From: Pascua guehoae
Taxonomy: Eukaryota > Basidiomycota > Tremellomycetes > Trichosporonales > Trichosporonaceae
Length of the DNA stretch: 64,000 nt
Direction of reading: 5' to 3'
Assembly: GCA_001600415.1 (NCBI GenBank)
Contig: BCJX01000001.1
Span: 2,284,271-2,348,270, forward strand
Below, piece by piece: positions 11,132 to 23,490 of this stretch. A program made the position numbers and the translations under genes. The notes under the pieces were generated by a model. That model ran no database searches and was not told where the DNA came from. It saw only the letters and a program-made list of their open reading frames with translations. Within the stretch, counting starts at the first letter, position 1; each line of letters opens with the position of its first letter.

Positions 11132-14100
11132 ATGGCAATAACACCCCACACGCCCCGCACCCGGAGCACCCGGAGCACCCGGAGCCACACGCTCTTTACG
11201 CCCGGCACCCCCGCGCCCGTGGCCGGCACATCGTACCACTGGACGAGTGCGCCGCGCGCGTCCCGAGCCAGCCGCGGCGCCGGCGTGGGCACGAGCAATG
11301 GTGCCCCCGGCAACGGCGCCGGGACGCACAATGGTGCCGCCGGTGGAAAGGGCAGGAGCAAGAGCAAGAGCACGCCCCAGGCCCAGGCCCAGTCCCACGA
11401 CGACGAGCGACGCACATACTATACGACCTTTGCGCGGATCCGGACGGGGCGCAAACGCGAGGAATCACGGTTCGCCCTGGGCGACGGCGTGGCCGTGTCC
11501 GTCGAGGGGGGCGGGGAGGGTGTGGGTGTCCTGATTGCGCTCTGGGAGGAGCCAGAGGATGAGGCGGGGTCTGAGGGCGAGGGAGAGGGAGAGGGGGCGA
11601 GTGAGAGTGAGGGCGGGGACGGGGACAGGGACGAATCGGACTCGGAGGCCGGGACACGCGGCGACTCGCGCGCGGACGACGACGCCGGGCGCAAGATGGC
11701 GACGGTGCACTGGTTCTACCGGCGGCAGGATATGCCCGGCGTCATGCGCAATCTGCAGCTTGAAGATGTGAGTCGGCGTGGTTGTGTAGGCGCAAGCGTA
11801 CGAGGCCTGAGAGGGGGAGGGTGCGAGCCGGACGAGGGGTGACGAAGCCCGAGGTCTGGGCCGGTACCAATAGCGACGGCGGGGCTGAGGACGCACGACG
11901 GGCCGCTCAGAGATGTCGCCCTGATGCCTCGACTTGCTGCGTGTTGAGGACAGAAGGCGGAAGGCACCGACGTAACGGGTCTCGTCGGCGCTGGGCAGCT
12001 GAGGCNGTGGAGAGGATGCCGGCGACGGGGGCACATTACNAGCTGCCTGGACTTGCTGCATGTTGNGGNCNGANNNNGGCGGAAGNCACCGACGTAANGG
12101 GTCTCGTCGGCGNTGGGCAGCTGAGGCNGTGGNGAGGATGCCGGCGACGGGGGCACATTACNAGCTGCCTGGACTTGCTGCATGTTGAGGCCAGAGTCGG
12201 GCGGAAGTCACCGACGTAATGGGTCTCGTCGGCGGTGGGCTGCGCTGAGGCTGTGGAGCTGGGGATGCCGTCGGCGACGGGTGCACGTTGCCTGCGGGGA
12301 CGGAATCCACTTGGTGCTCGGTGGACGCTCGCGCCTCGACTGCCCTCGACTGCGATGGCCATGCCTTGGTGCTCTGGTTGGGCCGGGCGTCTGAGTATGC
12401 TGCTGTTTGCGTGCTGCGATCTGGTTACTGCGGCATCGGTCGTGTCTGCTGCTATGTGGTCACTGTGTCTTCGCTCGTGTCTGCTCCTCGGGCTGCTGCT
12501 CTTGTCTGCTGCTCCCTCGCCCTGCACGAGCTTCGGGCGTGGATCTACGCTCCCGCGTAGCTACACGTCCGGCTGCTTTCTCGGCCCATGTTCACTGCCC
12601 ATTCCCGTTCCCCACCAGCCCGCACCCTTGCTTGTTACCATCCCACACATGCTTCACTACGCAATACATGCCTCCCACGGACTGCAGCCAAACTACAGCT
12701 CCTCCTCGCCTCGCTCGCTGCGCTCGCAGGCGGCACCCACATGCGCACCACTAACGCCCAGAACGAAGTCCTACTCGCCGCCTCGCGCCCGTCCACGACC
12801 GACCTCCCCCTGACCCTCCTCCTGCGCACGGTACCCATCTACTCGCGCGCCGTCTTCAAGGAGCAGTTTCCCGACACGCTGCGCAAAACACAGTGGAAGG
12901 GCTGGGCGGCCCCCGCGCCCTCGGGGGTGTACTGGTGTTCGCGGGCGTACGACAAGGGCGCGCGCGGCGGGCGCGTGTGGCGCGTGGACGTGGACACGTG
13001 GCGGGGCCGGGGGCGCATCGGCGAGGGCTGGGACGTGGTCGAGGAGGGCGAGGACGCGAGCGACGACGAGGACAGCGACGATAGCGGGAGCGCGAGCGCG
13101 AGTGACGTCGAAGCCGAGTCTGCTCCGGCCGAGTCTGACTCTGACTCTGACTCTGACGACGCGTCCGAACCCGACTCTGAACCAGAGGCGTCGCGCAAGC
13201 GCAAACGCAAGCCAAAGGCCACCACCACGACACGCAAACGCCGCAGCACAAAGACAGACAAGGAGCCCACCCGCCGCCGCCGGCAGCCCCACGCAAAGGC
13301 ATCCAGCTCGCGCCTCCCCGCCGCCGTCCAGGTCGAGACCCTCCCGGCCGACCCGTACGAGCGCGCCCTGCGCCTCTTGCACGTCGGCGCGACGCCAGAG
13401 AGCCTCCCCTGCCGCGAAGAGGAGTTTGTCGATGTCCTCGCGCGCGTCGAGGAGGGTATTGAGGGCGGGGGTGGCGGGTGTTTGTGTGAGTGTTTCGGGG
13501 GTGGAGAGCGGGGACGAGCTGGAACTCCGAGAGCGGTGAAAAGTTTGGTGTTCGTGGGATGCGCGAGGATGGAGTGGGGAGCGGGTACGCGAGCAGGAAA
13601 AGTCTGGGCGGGTGCTAGTCAGCTGGCGAGGAGTAAAGGTCATGAAGACCACGACGTGTCCAGTCACCATGCCATGTCGCGGCGATGGACATCTTCCCGC
13701 CGCACTCGCTCGCCTGTTGTTACGCTTTTGCCCCGCCTCCACGCTGCTTTTGGCGGGCTTTGGCGACTCTTGGCTCTTGCCGCCGTCCCCATCGCGTCTG
13801 TGCACATGTAACGCGGCTGACAGCAGACATTGCGGGTGTCCCCGGCACAGGCAAGACGGCCACGGTCCACGCGGTGGTCAAGGAGCTCAAGCGCAAGGCT
13901 GAAGATGGGGTGAGTGTCTCATCGCGCCCAGAACAACTTGGAGGCGCCGAGGAGAGGTGGGGACCGTGTGCTGCACCCGCTAGCGGGTATCGGCTGCAAG
14001 TGGGACGGTGACGGACCGTCGTTTCTGCCAAGCACCTTGCGAAGACATACTGCATTATTGTGTCGTCTCCAGCAGGACGGTCTCTGCCAGCTCTGTCGTG

Positions 14101-15832
14101 GCAGGGCACGAACCAAGCCTGCTCAATGTACAACACCATCTGCACCTCTCTTGGGCTCAACCATCTCGAGTGCATTCCGCACCCCCGCGGCAGCCTCTCC
14201 ACCACCCGCCTCCGGTCTACTCTTCCCCCCGCCCTCCCACCTAACAATCCCAGGAATTAGCGCCCTTTTCCTATGTCGAGATCAACGGCCTCAAGATCCC
14301 CTCCCCCGCTCACGCCTACGTCGTGCTCTGGGAGACCATCTCGGGGCAGCGCGGGTGCAGTGCCAAGACGGCGCTGAGGGGGCTCGAGGCGCATTTTGGA
14401 CGCAAAGCTGGTGCCGGGGTTCGGGGGCCCAGAGGACATACCTTGTGAGTCTGACAGGTCTTGTTGGAGGTGAGGGGCGAGCATTGTGACGGACGGAGAC
14501 TGTGCGGCAAAGGCACCTGGAAGAACGAAAGGTGATCGGGGACTGTTTGGGGGCGGTTTTGTTGGGATTGGCAGAATGGCGGGGCGGAGTGGTGGCTGTG
14601 GCGAGATTGCCATGATTGCCGAGTCCGGGTTGGTGAGGGGTGGTGATGGACGACTCACGCATTGGAGAGAGATGGTAAAGGAGCGTGAACAGAGCGTGTC
14701 ATGAGGTGGTTATTGGAAGGGAGGACGGAGAGTGGCACCCGTATTGGCAGAGCGTGTCGAGTTTCAGTGCCGAGATGGCGCGACCGGCTAAGAGGTGTCG
14801 AGTGGGTGTGCGCCAGCTCGAGAGGACAGTTGAGTGGAAATGTAGAGCTGTGGAGCTGCAGCGTGTCGAGCCGTGAGGCAGAGGCGGAAACAGTCTCGGC
14901 TCGACGTTGTCTGGAACGCAGATGTTGTCTACAGACGCAGTCTTGGAGTGCCATCACGACCCGCCCTTTAAACTGTTCCATCACATAGCCCCCCCCCCCC
15001 CCAAACACCCAAACTAACCCCCAGCGTCGTGCTCATGGACGAGCTCGACCAGCTCCTGACCGCCAAGCAGGACGTAGTATACAACTTCTTCAACTGGCCG
15101 ACGCTGCGCGACTCGCAACTGCTCGTCATTGCGATTGCCAACCGGATGGACCTCCCGCAGCACCTCGCGGCCAAGATCAAGTCGCGACTAGGTCTGCAGA
15201 CGCTCCTGTTCCAGCCGTACGACCGCGCGAGCCTGATTGAAATTGTGCAGTCGCGCCTCGTGCCGCACCCAGCAAGCACGGCCGACCACGCCGTGCTCCT
15301 GCCCGACGCGATCGCGCTCGCCGCGACGAAAATGGCAGGCACAAACGGCGACGCGCGGCGTGTTCTCGACGCGTGCCGCCGCGCAGTCGAAGTCGCCATG
15401 GCCAGCGCGTCCAAACAGTCCACACCACCAAAGCCCGTAGGCGCCCGCGACATGGCGGCAGTCCTCACGGCCATGTCGTCGTCGCCCGTCGCCCTCTTCC
15501 TCCGTGCCTGCAGCACACAGCAGAAACTCGTCCTCGCCGCCCTCGTCCGCTGCGTCCGCCGCGAGGGCGTGCCCGAGATTCCATGGCACAGCGTCCGCGC
15601 AGACGTCGACGCACTCACACGCAACCTCCTCGAGTCCAACCTCGTCCTGTCCGACGCCGAACTCGCGCTCGTCCGCGCCAGCCTCGTCGCGACCCACGTG
15701 CTCACGGCCGCCCACGAGCCGTATCTCGCCAGAGACGAGAGGCGCGTCGCGCTCGGCATGGAGATTGGCGAGGTCGGGAGGGTGCTCATGAATGAGGGCG
15801 AGAGGTGGCGGAGGGCCCTGGCGGGGACCTAG
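11132..15832 (+). CDS. ORC1: Origin recognition complex subunit 1
   Basis: Five exons: 11132..11767, 12762..13485, 13827..13909, 14254..14444, 15025..15832, giving 813 residues. Orc1 is the AAA+ ATPase of the origin recognition complex. Exon 1 starts a BAH domain (YYTTFARI, then MATVHWFYRRQDMPGV), which continues in exon 2 (NEVLLAASRPSTTDLPLTLL). An acidic Glu/Ser/Asp insertion lies inside BAH, and an acidic then Lys/Arg-rich linker follows it. The AAA+ core shows Walker A YIAGVPGTGKTATVHAVV (split by an intron after CL), EINGLKIPSPAHAYV, Walker B VVLMDELDQLL, sensor 1 IAIANRMDLP and sensor 2 GDARRVLDACRRA, then a winged-helix C-terminus. Introns are long for this genome (994, 341-344 and 580 nt). 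Intron 1 holds a 120-bp repeat with undetermined bases, so its length is uncertain. Confidence 0.94.
11932..12291. repeat. Three copies of a ~120-bp tandem repeat inside ORC1 intron 1
   Basis: Units start at about 11,932, 12,051 and 12,173, each beginning ACTTGCTGC and containing GTCTCGTCGGCG and GGATGCCGGCGACGG. All N characters of this stretch fall in the first two units at places where the copies differ. This suggests the assembler could not resolve nearly identical copies; the true copy number may be higher. Confidence 0.9.
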
Positions 15833-16604
15833 GCGCGCGTCCACCCGAGTGGCGAGGGTGGGGGAGGGGAAAGTGGGGTGGAGTGGAGGAGGGGATGGGT
15901 GAGTGGAGTAGGGAAGGGGATGGGGAGGAGGGCGAGGCGGGGGGGGGGGGGGATGGACGTAGTAGACAACAAGATGGGCATGCCATTTGCATTTGGACCG
16001 AATGGTAGATAAGCGATGTCGTATACGGCGATGGCGCAGGACAAGGAAACGAAATGCAACAGGACGGTCAGTTTTCGCACTCTGCTAAGAATCGTCTCCG
16101 ACGTATGGATGTTGGTTGATGATTCTGGACCATGGGCGGGAACATGCGCTGACAATGCTTAGCCTGTTGGGCCGAGGAGGCGCGGAGGCGTCTGGGGCGG
16201 ATGGCAGATGGCCATGGTCAATCTTGAACCATTCTGCCGTGCTTCCGCTTTCGCTGTCGCTTTCGATCATGCTGCCACTCACACAGTTTTGGTGCTTGCT
16301 GACGAGTACATTGGTAGCAAACATGTGGCCAATATCGAACACACTGACACTGAACTTCTGTGTCTGTTCAAAGCTGGCGTGACTCGTCCACAGTCGAATG
16401 CGACTCCACCTCGACCATGCACAACAACGCCCGCAGCAAACACACGAATGACAACGCCTGCATCTGCCGATATAACTGTCCTAGATGTCTACCCACATTC
16501 CATGCCTGGCACGCGCGCCGCGGTCGGCAGTGGCCGCGACAGTGCTGCGCTGCGCCACCACCTCCCTCTCGCGGGCCTTGGTCTAAACTGCCATTGGTTC
16601 CGTC
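15833..16604. other. Convergent 3' region ORC1 / COG3
   Basis: Both neighbouring genes end here. It holds a G/A-rich block (15,850-15,955, ending in 14 consecutive G) and otherwise unremarkable sequence. I see no gene. Confidence 0.6.
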
Positions 16605-19537
16605 TCAAGCGCGCCTGACGGGCAACTCGAGCTGCGCGGCCACCGCCGACGGCGTGCTGATAGCCGCGGCGGTCGAAAAGTCGTACTCTGCACGCACCAG
16701 GTCGTGGAACTGGCGGTACGTGTCGACAATCGCCGTCTGGGCCGGGGGTAGGAGGACGCGCGCCGTCTCCTCGTCCTGGAGGTAGAGCATGAGGCTCGCC
16801 TTCCACTCTGTGAGCTGTTCTTCAGCGGTGCGGCGAAACTCGTCGTGGACGGCGGTAATGGCGCGCGGGTTGGCCCATTCCTGCGCTGCGAGGTCGGCAC
16901 CCGTCTGGCCACGCGACAGGTGGGCCGTGCACCGGTCGATAAAGGCGCGGAGGGGTGCGGTCGCCGCCGTGGTGCATTGTCCGATCAGGTCCTCGCACGC
17001 GCGCTTCAGCTCGCGGTCGAGGTCGGCCTTGGCGTCTGACCCCAGGTCGGCGCGGACCGCACGCCCGTACCCCAGCAGAGACGTCGCATTCTCCAGGAGC
17101 GAGCGCAAAAAGTCGGTCACCCCGACCCACTCGCGCTGTCGCGAGCGGCCCAGGTCGAGGCCCGCCGCCATCTCCTTGAGGATCAGGAGGTGGCGCACGA
17201 GGAACAGCTTGCCATCAGACGCGGGGCCCTGCTCTTTGCTAGGGACAAGCTCGGACGCAGATGCGAGCGAGCGCCGGCACGTCAGTACCGCCTCCTGCGC
17301 GAGGTCGGTGAACACGGCGTTCTGAGAGTTAGACAACCTTGCGGCGAAGAGTAACTCACATCAATGTAGCTGTAGAGACACGACAAGACCCAGAGCGTCA
17401 CGCGCAGTGTCGGGTACCATGTCTCTTGCTCCTCGGCGGACGGGAGTGACATGAACGCGGGGTCGTCGTCGTCGTCATCGAGTGAGATCGTGTTGGCCTC
17501 GCGCTTGACCAGGGGCTGGCTAGGAGCTGACTGTGAGCTGATGAATGCGCCAGACTGTGCAGCTCACCTCCTGCCTTGAGCTTGTCGGGATAGTCCAGAT
17601 CTCCAGGCTTAGGAGCATAATACTGCACGTCGGCCTGGATAAGAGCCTGTGCACGGAAGACGAGACGGGTTTGTGCATCCTGCAGCACCATCCTGAGTAG
17701 GATCTCGGTGTGGAGGCGCGCAAGTGGCCGCCGTTGTCGCCGCCGGGGCTGCTTGAGCGGGCTCGACTGTGAGAGAGCCATACTCGAGCTGCGCAGATGT
17801 GAACTACGCAAAGCGCTGCCTGGTGAAAAGGCGCCAAAGTAATCGTCACGATCAAACATGGGCGATGAGCCAAAGGCCGAGCCTGTTTCTGGTGAAAAGA
17901 CGAGCACTTCGTCTGGGTCCTCGTCGTCGTCGTCAAACTCGGGCACCATTAATGCCTGCAGGACAGTGCAGACCTCCTGCAGGACAATGAGCGAGGGCTC
18001 GTGGAGAATACGGGGCCGGATGTGGTCGTAGAGGTGGTCACACAGGCTCTCAAGGTAACCGTACAGCTGTCCCTCGCCTGACAAGAAGAACTGCTTGAAC
18101 AGGTTGAACTCGTCCATGCACGTCTGCTTGAGGTAACTGCACCCAGCACGGGTGAGGGCCACAAGCTCGTCTCGTGTCGGGTTCAAGCGTGCAATCTCTT
18201 CAGCGACACGGGGGCTCATGAGCGCATGGCGCGTAGACACCCATGCGGCGTGACAGTCGGCAAGAATCTGTGGCAACTCATCCTTGTTGGTGGGGATGCG
18301 CTGCTCCAGTTCCGCAATGAGCGGACGAAGTGATGTCGACAGTGAAGAGAAGCGGTTGTACAGGAGGCCGCGAGTGGTTGTTTCTGACAATGACTGTTGG
18401 GTTAGACACAGGAGGGGATATATCACCCACCTTATCAACCAGTCTCTTGCCAATCTCGAGGCCCAGTGCCTTGATGGCAGCCACAAAGTGGAGGCGGATG
18501 AGCGTCATGCTCCTGCTCATGCACTGCTGGTAGCGGATCAGATACAGCTCGGCGTCCTTAAAGTCGCGCTGTGGTGTGAGCTGAGCAGACTCGTCACAAA
18601 GCTCACATGTTCTCCCAGATAGCTGATGCACTCGTCGAGCCTTCGGACCATTGGTAAGAAATCAGCACTGGTAACAAGCTCATTGCCGGGATTGTTGAGG
18701 AGACGCTGTGCCGACTCGAGGAAGGTAAAGTACCCCAGGCGGTGCGCAATTTGAGACGTGTGGGTGAGAAGATGTGTCTGAAAGGCGTATCAGCGGGAGA
18801 CCATAGTACTAAACGCACCTGTTCTTCCAAGAGGTCTTCGCATGCCCCGCGCAAGCTCTCGCTGCGCTCCTCGACATACTCGAGGGCCTTGAGCATGTCG
18901 CCGACCTCGTTCTCGCCGTCCTGGAGAAGATCGATGAGGCCATCGCACTTTTCGCGCAAACCGGAAATCTCGGCCAAGTGTTCGCGATACAAGCTATCTT
19001 GTTCATGCTCGGCGGACAACGCGAGGGCAGCAAAGTGCTCGTGGAATTGCTGCGGAGTCACAATCGAGATTGGGTGCAGAGGATCCACGCGGAGAGAAGA
19101 CGGGCCAGGACCCAGACCAGGTGTGCCCGGTGCTGGCGATCCAGGTGATCCTGGTGGTACTGGGGACGAACCCGACCGCGAGTGGCCTGGGATATGGCCA
19201 AACTGGCGCCCGCGTAAAGGTGTGGTGGGTCGCGAGTTGTTTCCGAGGAGAGCAACTGCAGATGCTTGAGCAGACGACTCCGCAAACTGTCTTGTTAGCT
19301 AAGGATGACATGGACAGGCAAGCTAACCTTGTCCGGAAGGGGACGCTCGCCAAAGCGGTCTTTGACCGTCGCAATGCTCTGGACCTGCTCGTCGGTGAGC
19401 GGCGCCTTGGACTCCCATTCCTCTAGAGAAATGACGGGCTTGGCCGAGAGCGGGGTCGGGGCGCGCGAACTCGATCCGCTAACTGGCAGCGGGGTACGGC
19501 GGAGGTTGAACCCGCCCGGGGTGTTTGGGCGGGACAT
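16605..19537 (-). CDS. COG3: Conserved oligomeric Golgi complex subunit 3
   Basis: Seven exons: 19537..19328, 19286..18819, 18777..18607, 18568..18431, 18393..17568, 17526..17360, 17321..16605, giving 898 residues. Cog3 (Sec34) belongs to lobe A of the COG tether, which acts in retrograde transport within the Golgi. The first about 90 residues are Ser/Pro/Gly-rich. A predicted coiled-coil part (ECDGLIDLLQD-like, EYVEERSESLRGACEDLLEEQ) then leads into the Sec34-type segment GYFTFLESAQRLLNNPG and RRLDECISYLGEH, followed by YLIRYQQCMSRSMTLIRLHF. Acidic and Ser-rich loops occur around residues 500-580. Introns are 37-41 nt with clear CTGAC or CTAAC branch sites, and phases match at every junction. 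The exon 5/6 junction uses the second AG of ACAGTCAG. Confidence 0.93.
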
Positions 19538-20368
19538 TGGGAGGAAGAGAGTCGAGGGAAGGGTGAGAGTCGACTCGATGTCAACAGTGCGTGTGTCGTT
19601 GACGGTTGAATTGATTGTGGATGGTGGTGACGATCGCGTGTCATGAGCGACGACATTGACATGGTGCCACAGACGTCACGTGATGAGTAATTACACGTGG
19701 TAAAGTGGGGGGAAGAGTTAGGCTCTTTGAGGAGGGACGCGACACGCGACGGGGAGGCAAAGTGGACGTGGAGGCGTCAAAGCGGCCCTGGTATCACACG
19801 GAGCCTTTCTCGCGGCGGGCGCCGCGCGGGGGGAAGGACACCCAGACAGACAGACACAGTTTGGGCTGGGCCCAGTTGGCGCGCGTTTTGGTTTGCCAAC
19901 CGGGGTTGGGTGGGCCCGTTCCCCCATCCCTCGTCTCGTCTCGTCTCGTCTCGTCTCGTCTCAGCTTTGTCCACCAAACGCCCCCTTTCCCTGAACCTCT
20001 CTCTCCCTCTCTAGACCCCCCTTCCTCTGCCTTCCCGCCCCCGAGTTGAGCCCTTCCCCCACCCCCCCCCCCCCTCTGCCCTGCCTGCACACGCTGGGCT
20101 GGCCTCACGTCCAACCGACCCTTCTCCCTACCACCACCGTACCATCACCACGACTACGACCACTCGCGGTTGCTCGCGCTCATCCATCCACTCGTTACAC
20201 CCACCTCGTCCTCACCACCATCTCTTTCACCCTCTTCGCTCTCTACCGGCAACCCTTCGCCGACCCACTCTCCATTTAGCACGTCTCACGCCCCCCGCGT
20301 CGGACCCGTGCATCGTTATTTTCCCCCCGGTTCCCCGGACACCCCCCCACGCGTTCTAAATCACCGTC
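19538..20368. promoter_or_regulatory. Divergent promoter region COG3 / CDC11
   Basis: 831 bases between divergent starts. The CDC11-proximal half is strongly pyrimidine-rich on the plus strand (CCCTTCCCCC, CTCTCTCCCTCTC), a usual feature of fungal promoters and leaders. A TCTCG pentamer run is listed separately. TCACGTGAT at 19,675-19,683 contains a CACGTG E-box core, a possible bHLH factor site. Confidence 0.5.
19930..19961. repeat. (TCTCG)n run
   Basis: About six consecutive TCTCG pentamers lie in the shared COG3/CDC11 promoter region. Confidence 0.85.
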
Positions 20369-21981
20369 ATGGCGTACCGCGCCGCCCGAGGAAGGAAGCA
20401 GGCCAAGAAGGGCGTCCAGCTCACCATCATGGTGGTTGGTGAGTGTCATCGGTGCCCGGGATTACAGAGGATGGGCGTAGAGAAGCGATGGCCATGGTGG
20501 ACAATGTTCTCCATCGTCCACGGGGCATGATCCCACTCCATCTGGTCACCATCGGACGCCTCGGCGCACAGGCCGCGACTGCCGAGACGTGGAAGGGGGG
20601 ACCACCACCAGTCGGCAATGTGGTCTCATCAGCGATCTCGCGCGTTCCAGCCCATCCTCGACGACCTGCATTGCTTGGAAAACTGTCGAGAACCCGGTGC
20701 TAACGCATAGGCTCGTCTGGCACTGGCCGCACCACCTTTGTCAACACGCTGGTCGAGCAGCCGCTGTTGGCGCACCGCGCACACCAGCTCCTGAGCGACC
20801 CCGAGAACCCGCGCTCCGAGGTCGACCCCGAGCTCGCCCGCCAGGCCGCTGCCGACGTTCACATTGAGCGCCAGATTCAAATTAAGCCCGTCAACGTAGA
20901 GCTTGACGAGGATGGAGTGCGCATCGCCCTCACTGTCGTTGACACCCCCGGCTTTGGCGATGGCATTGACAACGAGCACTGGTGCGTTTTGCGCAAACGC
21001 TGCACACACGCGCAGACCTGGATGTGACGATTCTGACCCATGTCGCAGCTTCCAGGAGATCTCGTCCCACCTCGAGCGCCAGTACGACGACATTCTCGCC
21101 GAGGAGTCGCGTATTAAGCGTAACCCCCGCTTCCGCGACAACCGCGTGCACGCCCTTCTCTACTTTATCGCCCCCACGGGCCACGCGTGAGTTGGAAGAG
21201 CCCAGGCCGTTTGCTAACTCTCAGCCTTCGCGAGATGGACATTGAGCTCATGCGCCGTCTTTCGCCCCGCGTTAACGTCATTCCGGTCATTGGCAAGGCC
21301 GACTCGCTCACGCCCCAGGAGCTCAAGGCGTTCAAGAAGAGGGTGCGTTAGCAAAGCATTTACATCGACTAATGCCACAGATTATGGAGGACATTGAGCA
21401 CTACAACATTCCCGTCTACAACTTCCCTTACGACCCCGAGGAGGACGACGAGGAGACGATTGCGGACAACCGCGAGCTCCGTTCGCTCCTTCCGTTTGCC
21501 ATTGTCGGTGCCGAGGAGGAGATTATGATCAACGGCGAGGCCATCCGCGGCCGCCGCTACCCCTGGGGTATTGTCGACGTTGACAACCCGGAGCACTCTG
21601 ACTTTGGCCGCCTCCGCAGCGCCATCCTCGGCTCGCATCTCACCGACCTCAAGGAGATTACCCACGACTTCCTCTACGAAAACTACCGTACCGAGAAGCT
21701 CTCGCGCTCTGTCGGTGGCGACCTGTGGGTGCCATTGGACGTCTGTGTTACCCATACTGACCAACAGCAACGAGTCTGCGCTCCTTCCCGAGGACATGGC
21801 CAACCAGTCGGTCCGGCTCAAGGAGGAGCAGCTGCGCCGCGAGGAGGAAAAGCTGCGCGAGATCGAGCTCAAGGTCCAGCGCGAGATCCAGATCAAGCGC
21901 CAGGAGCTCCTCGCAAAGGAGGACAGCCTCAAGGTCCTCGAGGCGCGTCTTGCCGCCCAGGGCCAAGGTCACTTCGACTAG
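20369..21981 (+). CDS. CDC11: Septin, Cdc11 type
   Basis: Six exons: 20369..20438, 20711..20981, 21049..21186, 21225..21342, 21381..21724, 21768..21981, giving 384 residues. Septins form hetero-oligomeric filaments at the bud neck. The protein starts MAYRAARGRKQAKKGVQLTI, a basic stretch before the P-loop GSSGTGRTTF. Arg replaces the usual Lys of the P-loop, as in yeast Cdc11 (GQSGSGRST), which argues for the Cdc11 group and a weak or absent GTPase. G3 is DTPGFGD, and G4 is GKAD in VIPVIGKADSLT. The septin unique element includes IRGRRYPWGIVDVDN and HDFLYENYRTE. The last about 70 residues form a Glu/Lys/Arg-rich coiled coil (RLKEEQLRREEEKLREIELK). Intron 1 is 272 nt and the others 38-67 nt. 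Confidence 0.95.
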
Positions 21982-23065
21982 GCGTCTGTCTTGGAGCCGA
22001 AACCAGCGTGACTGCTTGGCGTCGGTCGCGCGTTGACCCGCGCGTGAGCAGGCGACAACGTCCGTGTCGTTGTCGCCGACTCTTGCGTGGCGGTCATTAC
22101 CCCACTACCCCGCTCCCCCTATCAGCCCGAAATCCAAAGTTCCAAAGCAAAGGAATGTCCATAATGCCGTCATGTCCCTCATGTCCCTCTCTCGCCTCGT
22201 CTTCGGACAGCTCTCCTGCCGCTTTTCTTTTACCTTAGTATCCCCTTATTCCCCCCACCCCGTGTGAGTTTGCGTTTTGCATCTGCCACAGCACTCTCGG
22301 GCCCTCGGGCCTGGACTGCTGGTTTCCACCTGGCGGACTGTGCGCGCTTGGTCACACGCGACGTTGCCACGTCAGGCAGTGCAGACTTTATACCACTATG
22401 AACTGATGCGAGATGCCGGGCGCGTGGGCCTGTGGAGTAGTCCGCATACTGATCAACACGGCCTAGGGAAGACTGGTCTCTTTTTCTATGGAACGCAGGA
22501 TTTTACACTGACACGGCCACTCTGTCCACTGCAGTGGGGAATCACGTGCAGATGTCGACGCGCTCGGACCGCGTCGACTGCGTGTGGCACACGACACACT
22601 TTCCCCTGTCGCACCCTGGGCCTGCCCCAGTGGTAATGTCGTAATTCGTCCATCGACGCTCAACGCTGCATCTTACGGGTGCTGCCAGTGCTGAATGGTG
22701 TACATCGCGTCTGTGTCTGTCTGCATCCAGCGTCGTCAGATATACGACAGTGTGCCTCCTTGACGTGTATGTGTTCGGAGCTGCCCATCTGACCACCGAA
22801 CACGCAACACTAAACACCAAACACAACACGACGAGTTTAAACTCAAACACCCGACGTTCCAAACACTGAGCAAACTCGCCCATCCAGTCGTTGCCAGGGA
22901 AAGGGAAAAGGCTACAGGCACCACTGGCACTGGCACCACTGGACACTGCGCCAGAACACTTGCACACTTGTACTGTGGCGGCACGAGGACGGGTGACTGC
23001 TGGCTAAACGCTGTGGTAGGGTTCATGGAATGGGATGATTGATCGTGCATGCAGCCTGGAGAGCT

Positions 23066-23124
<59 letters not shown>
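23066..23124 (+). repeat. Homopolymer of 59 G
   Basis: An uninterrupted run of G on the plus strand directly before a 16-nt tandem repeat. Its true length is uncertain because such runs sequence poorly. Confidence 0.85.
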
Positions 23125-23125
<1 letters not shown>

Positions 23126-23142
23126 GGATCAGAAAGTGGTAG

Positions 23143-23218
23143 ATATCAGAGGGCACATATCAGAAGGGCACATATCAGAGGGCACATACATATCAGAGGG
23201 CACATATCAGAGGGGCAT
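23143..23218. repeat. ~16-nt tandem repeat (TATCAGAGGGCACATA)
   Basis: Five imperfect units of ATATCAGAGGGCACAT, some with one extra A or G, directly follow the G run. Confidence 0.85.
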
Positions 23219-23284
23219 GGTAACTGTGGCACAAGGACGGACGTATGTGACTGTGCCGGCTGGAGCGCGCCAGAGATGAGTAGC

Positions 23285-23490
23285 TGGCACAGTTGGGGGA
23301 GGTGGCAGAGCTGGGATAGCTGGCTGAGCTGGGGGAGCTGGCATAGTTGGCATAGTTGGCATAGTTGGCACTGCAGGATTGCCCAGGATAGCTGGGATAG
23401 CTGGGATAGCTGGGATAGCTGGGATAGCTGGGATAGCTGGGATAGCTGGGATAGCTGGGATAGCTGGGATAGCTGGGATAACTGAGATTG
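23285..23490. repeat. GGGATAGCTG decamer minisatellite and related units
   Basis: About ten nearly perfect decamers GATAGCTGGG (23,387-23,485) are preceded by diverged units such as GGCATAGTT. The decamer unit is not a multiple of three, so the open frames across it change register every unit; this is repeat DNA, not a gene. Confidence 0.9.

Noticed and set aside
10625..11398. A 257-codon minus-strand frame with Val/Leu repeats
   Set aside because: Translation of the CACAA/ACCAAC repeat and the ORC1 5' end on the wrong strand.
12771..13805. A 344-codon minus-strand frame opposite ORC1 exon 2
   Set aside because: Antisense to the BAH and linker exon, which has good splice-consistent coding signal on the plus strand.
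23140..23490. Repeat array considered as CRISPR
   Set aside because: Units are directly adjacent without unique spacers, and the genome is eukaryotic.
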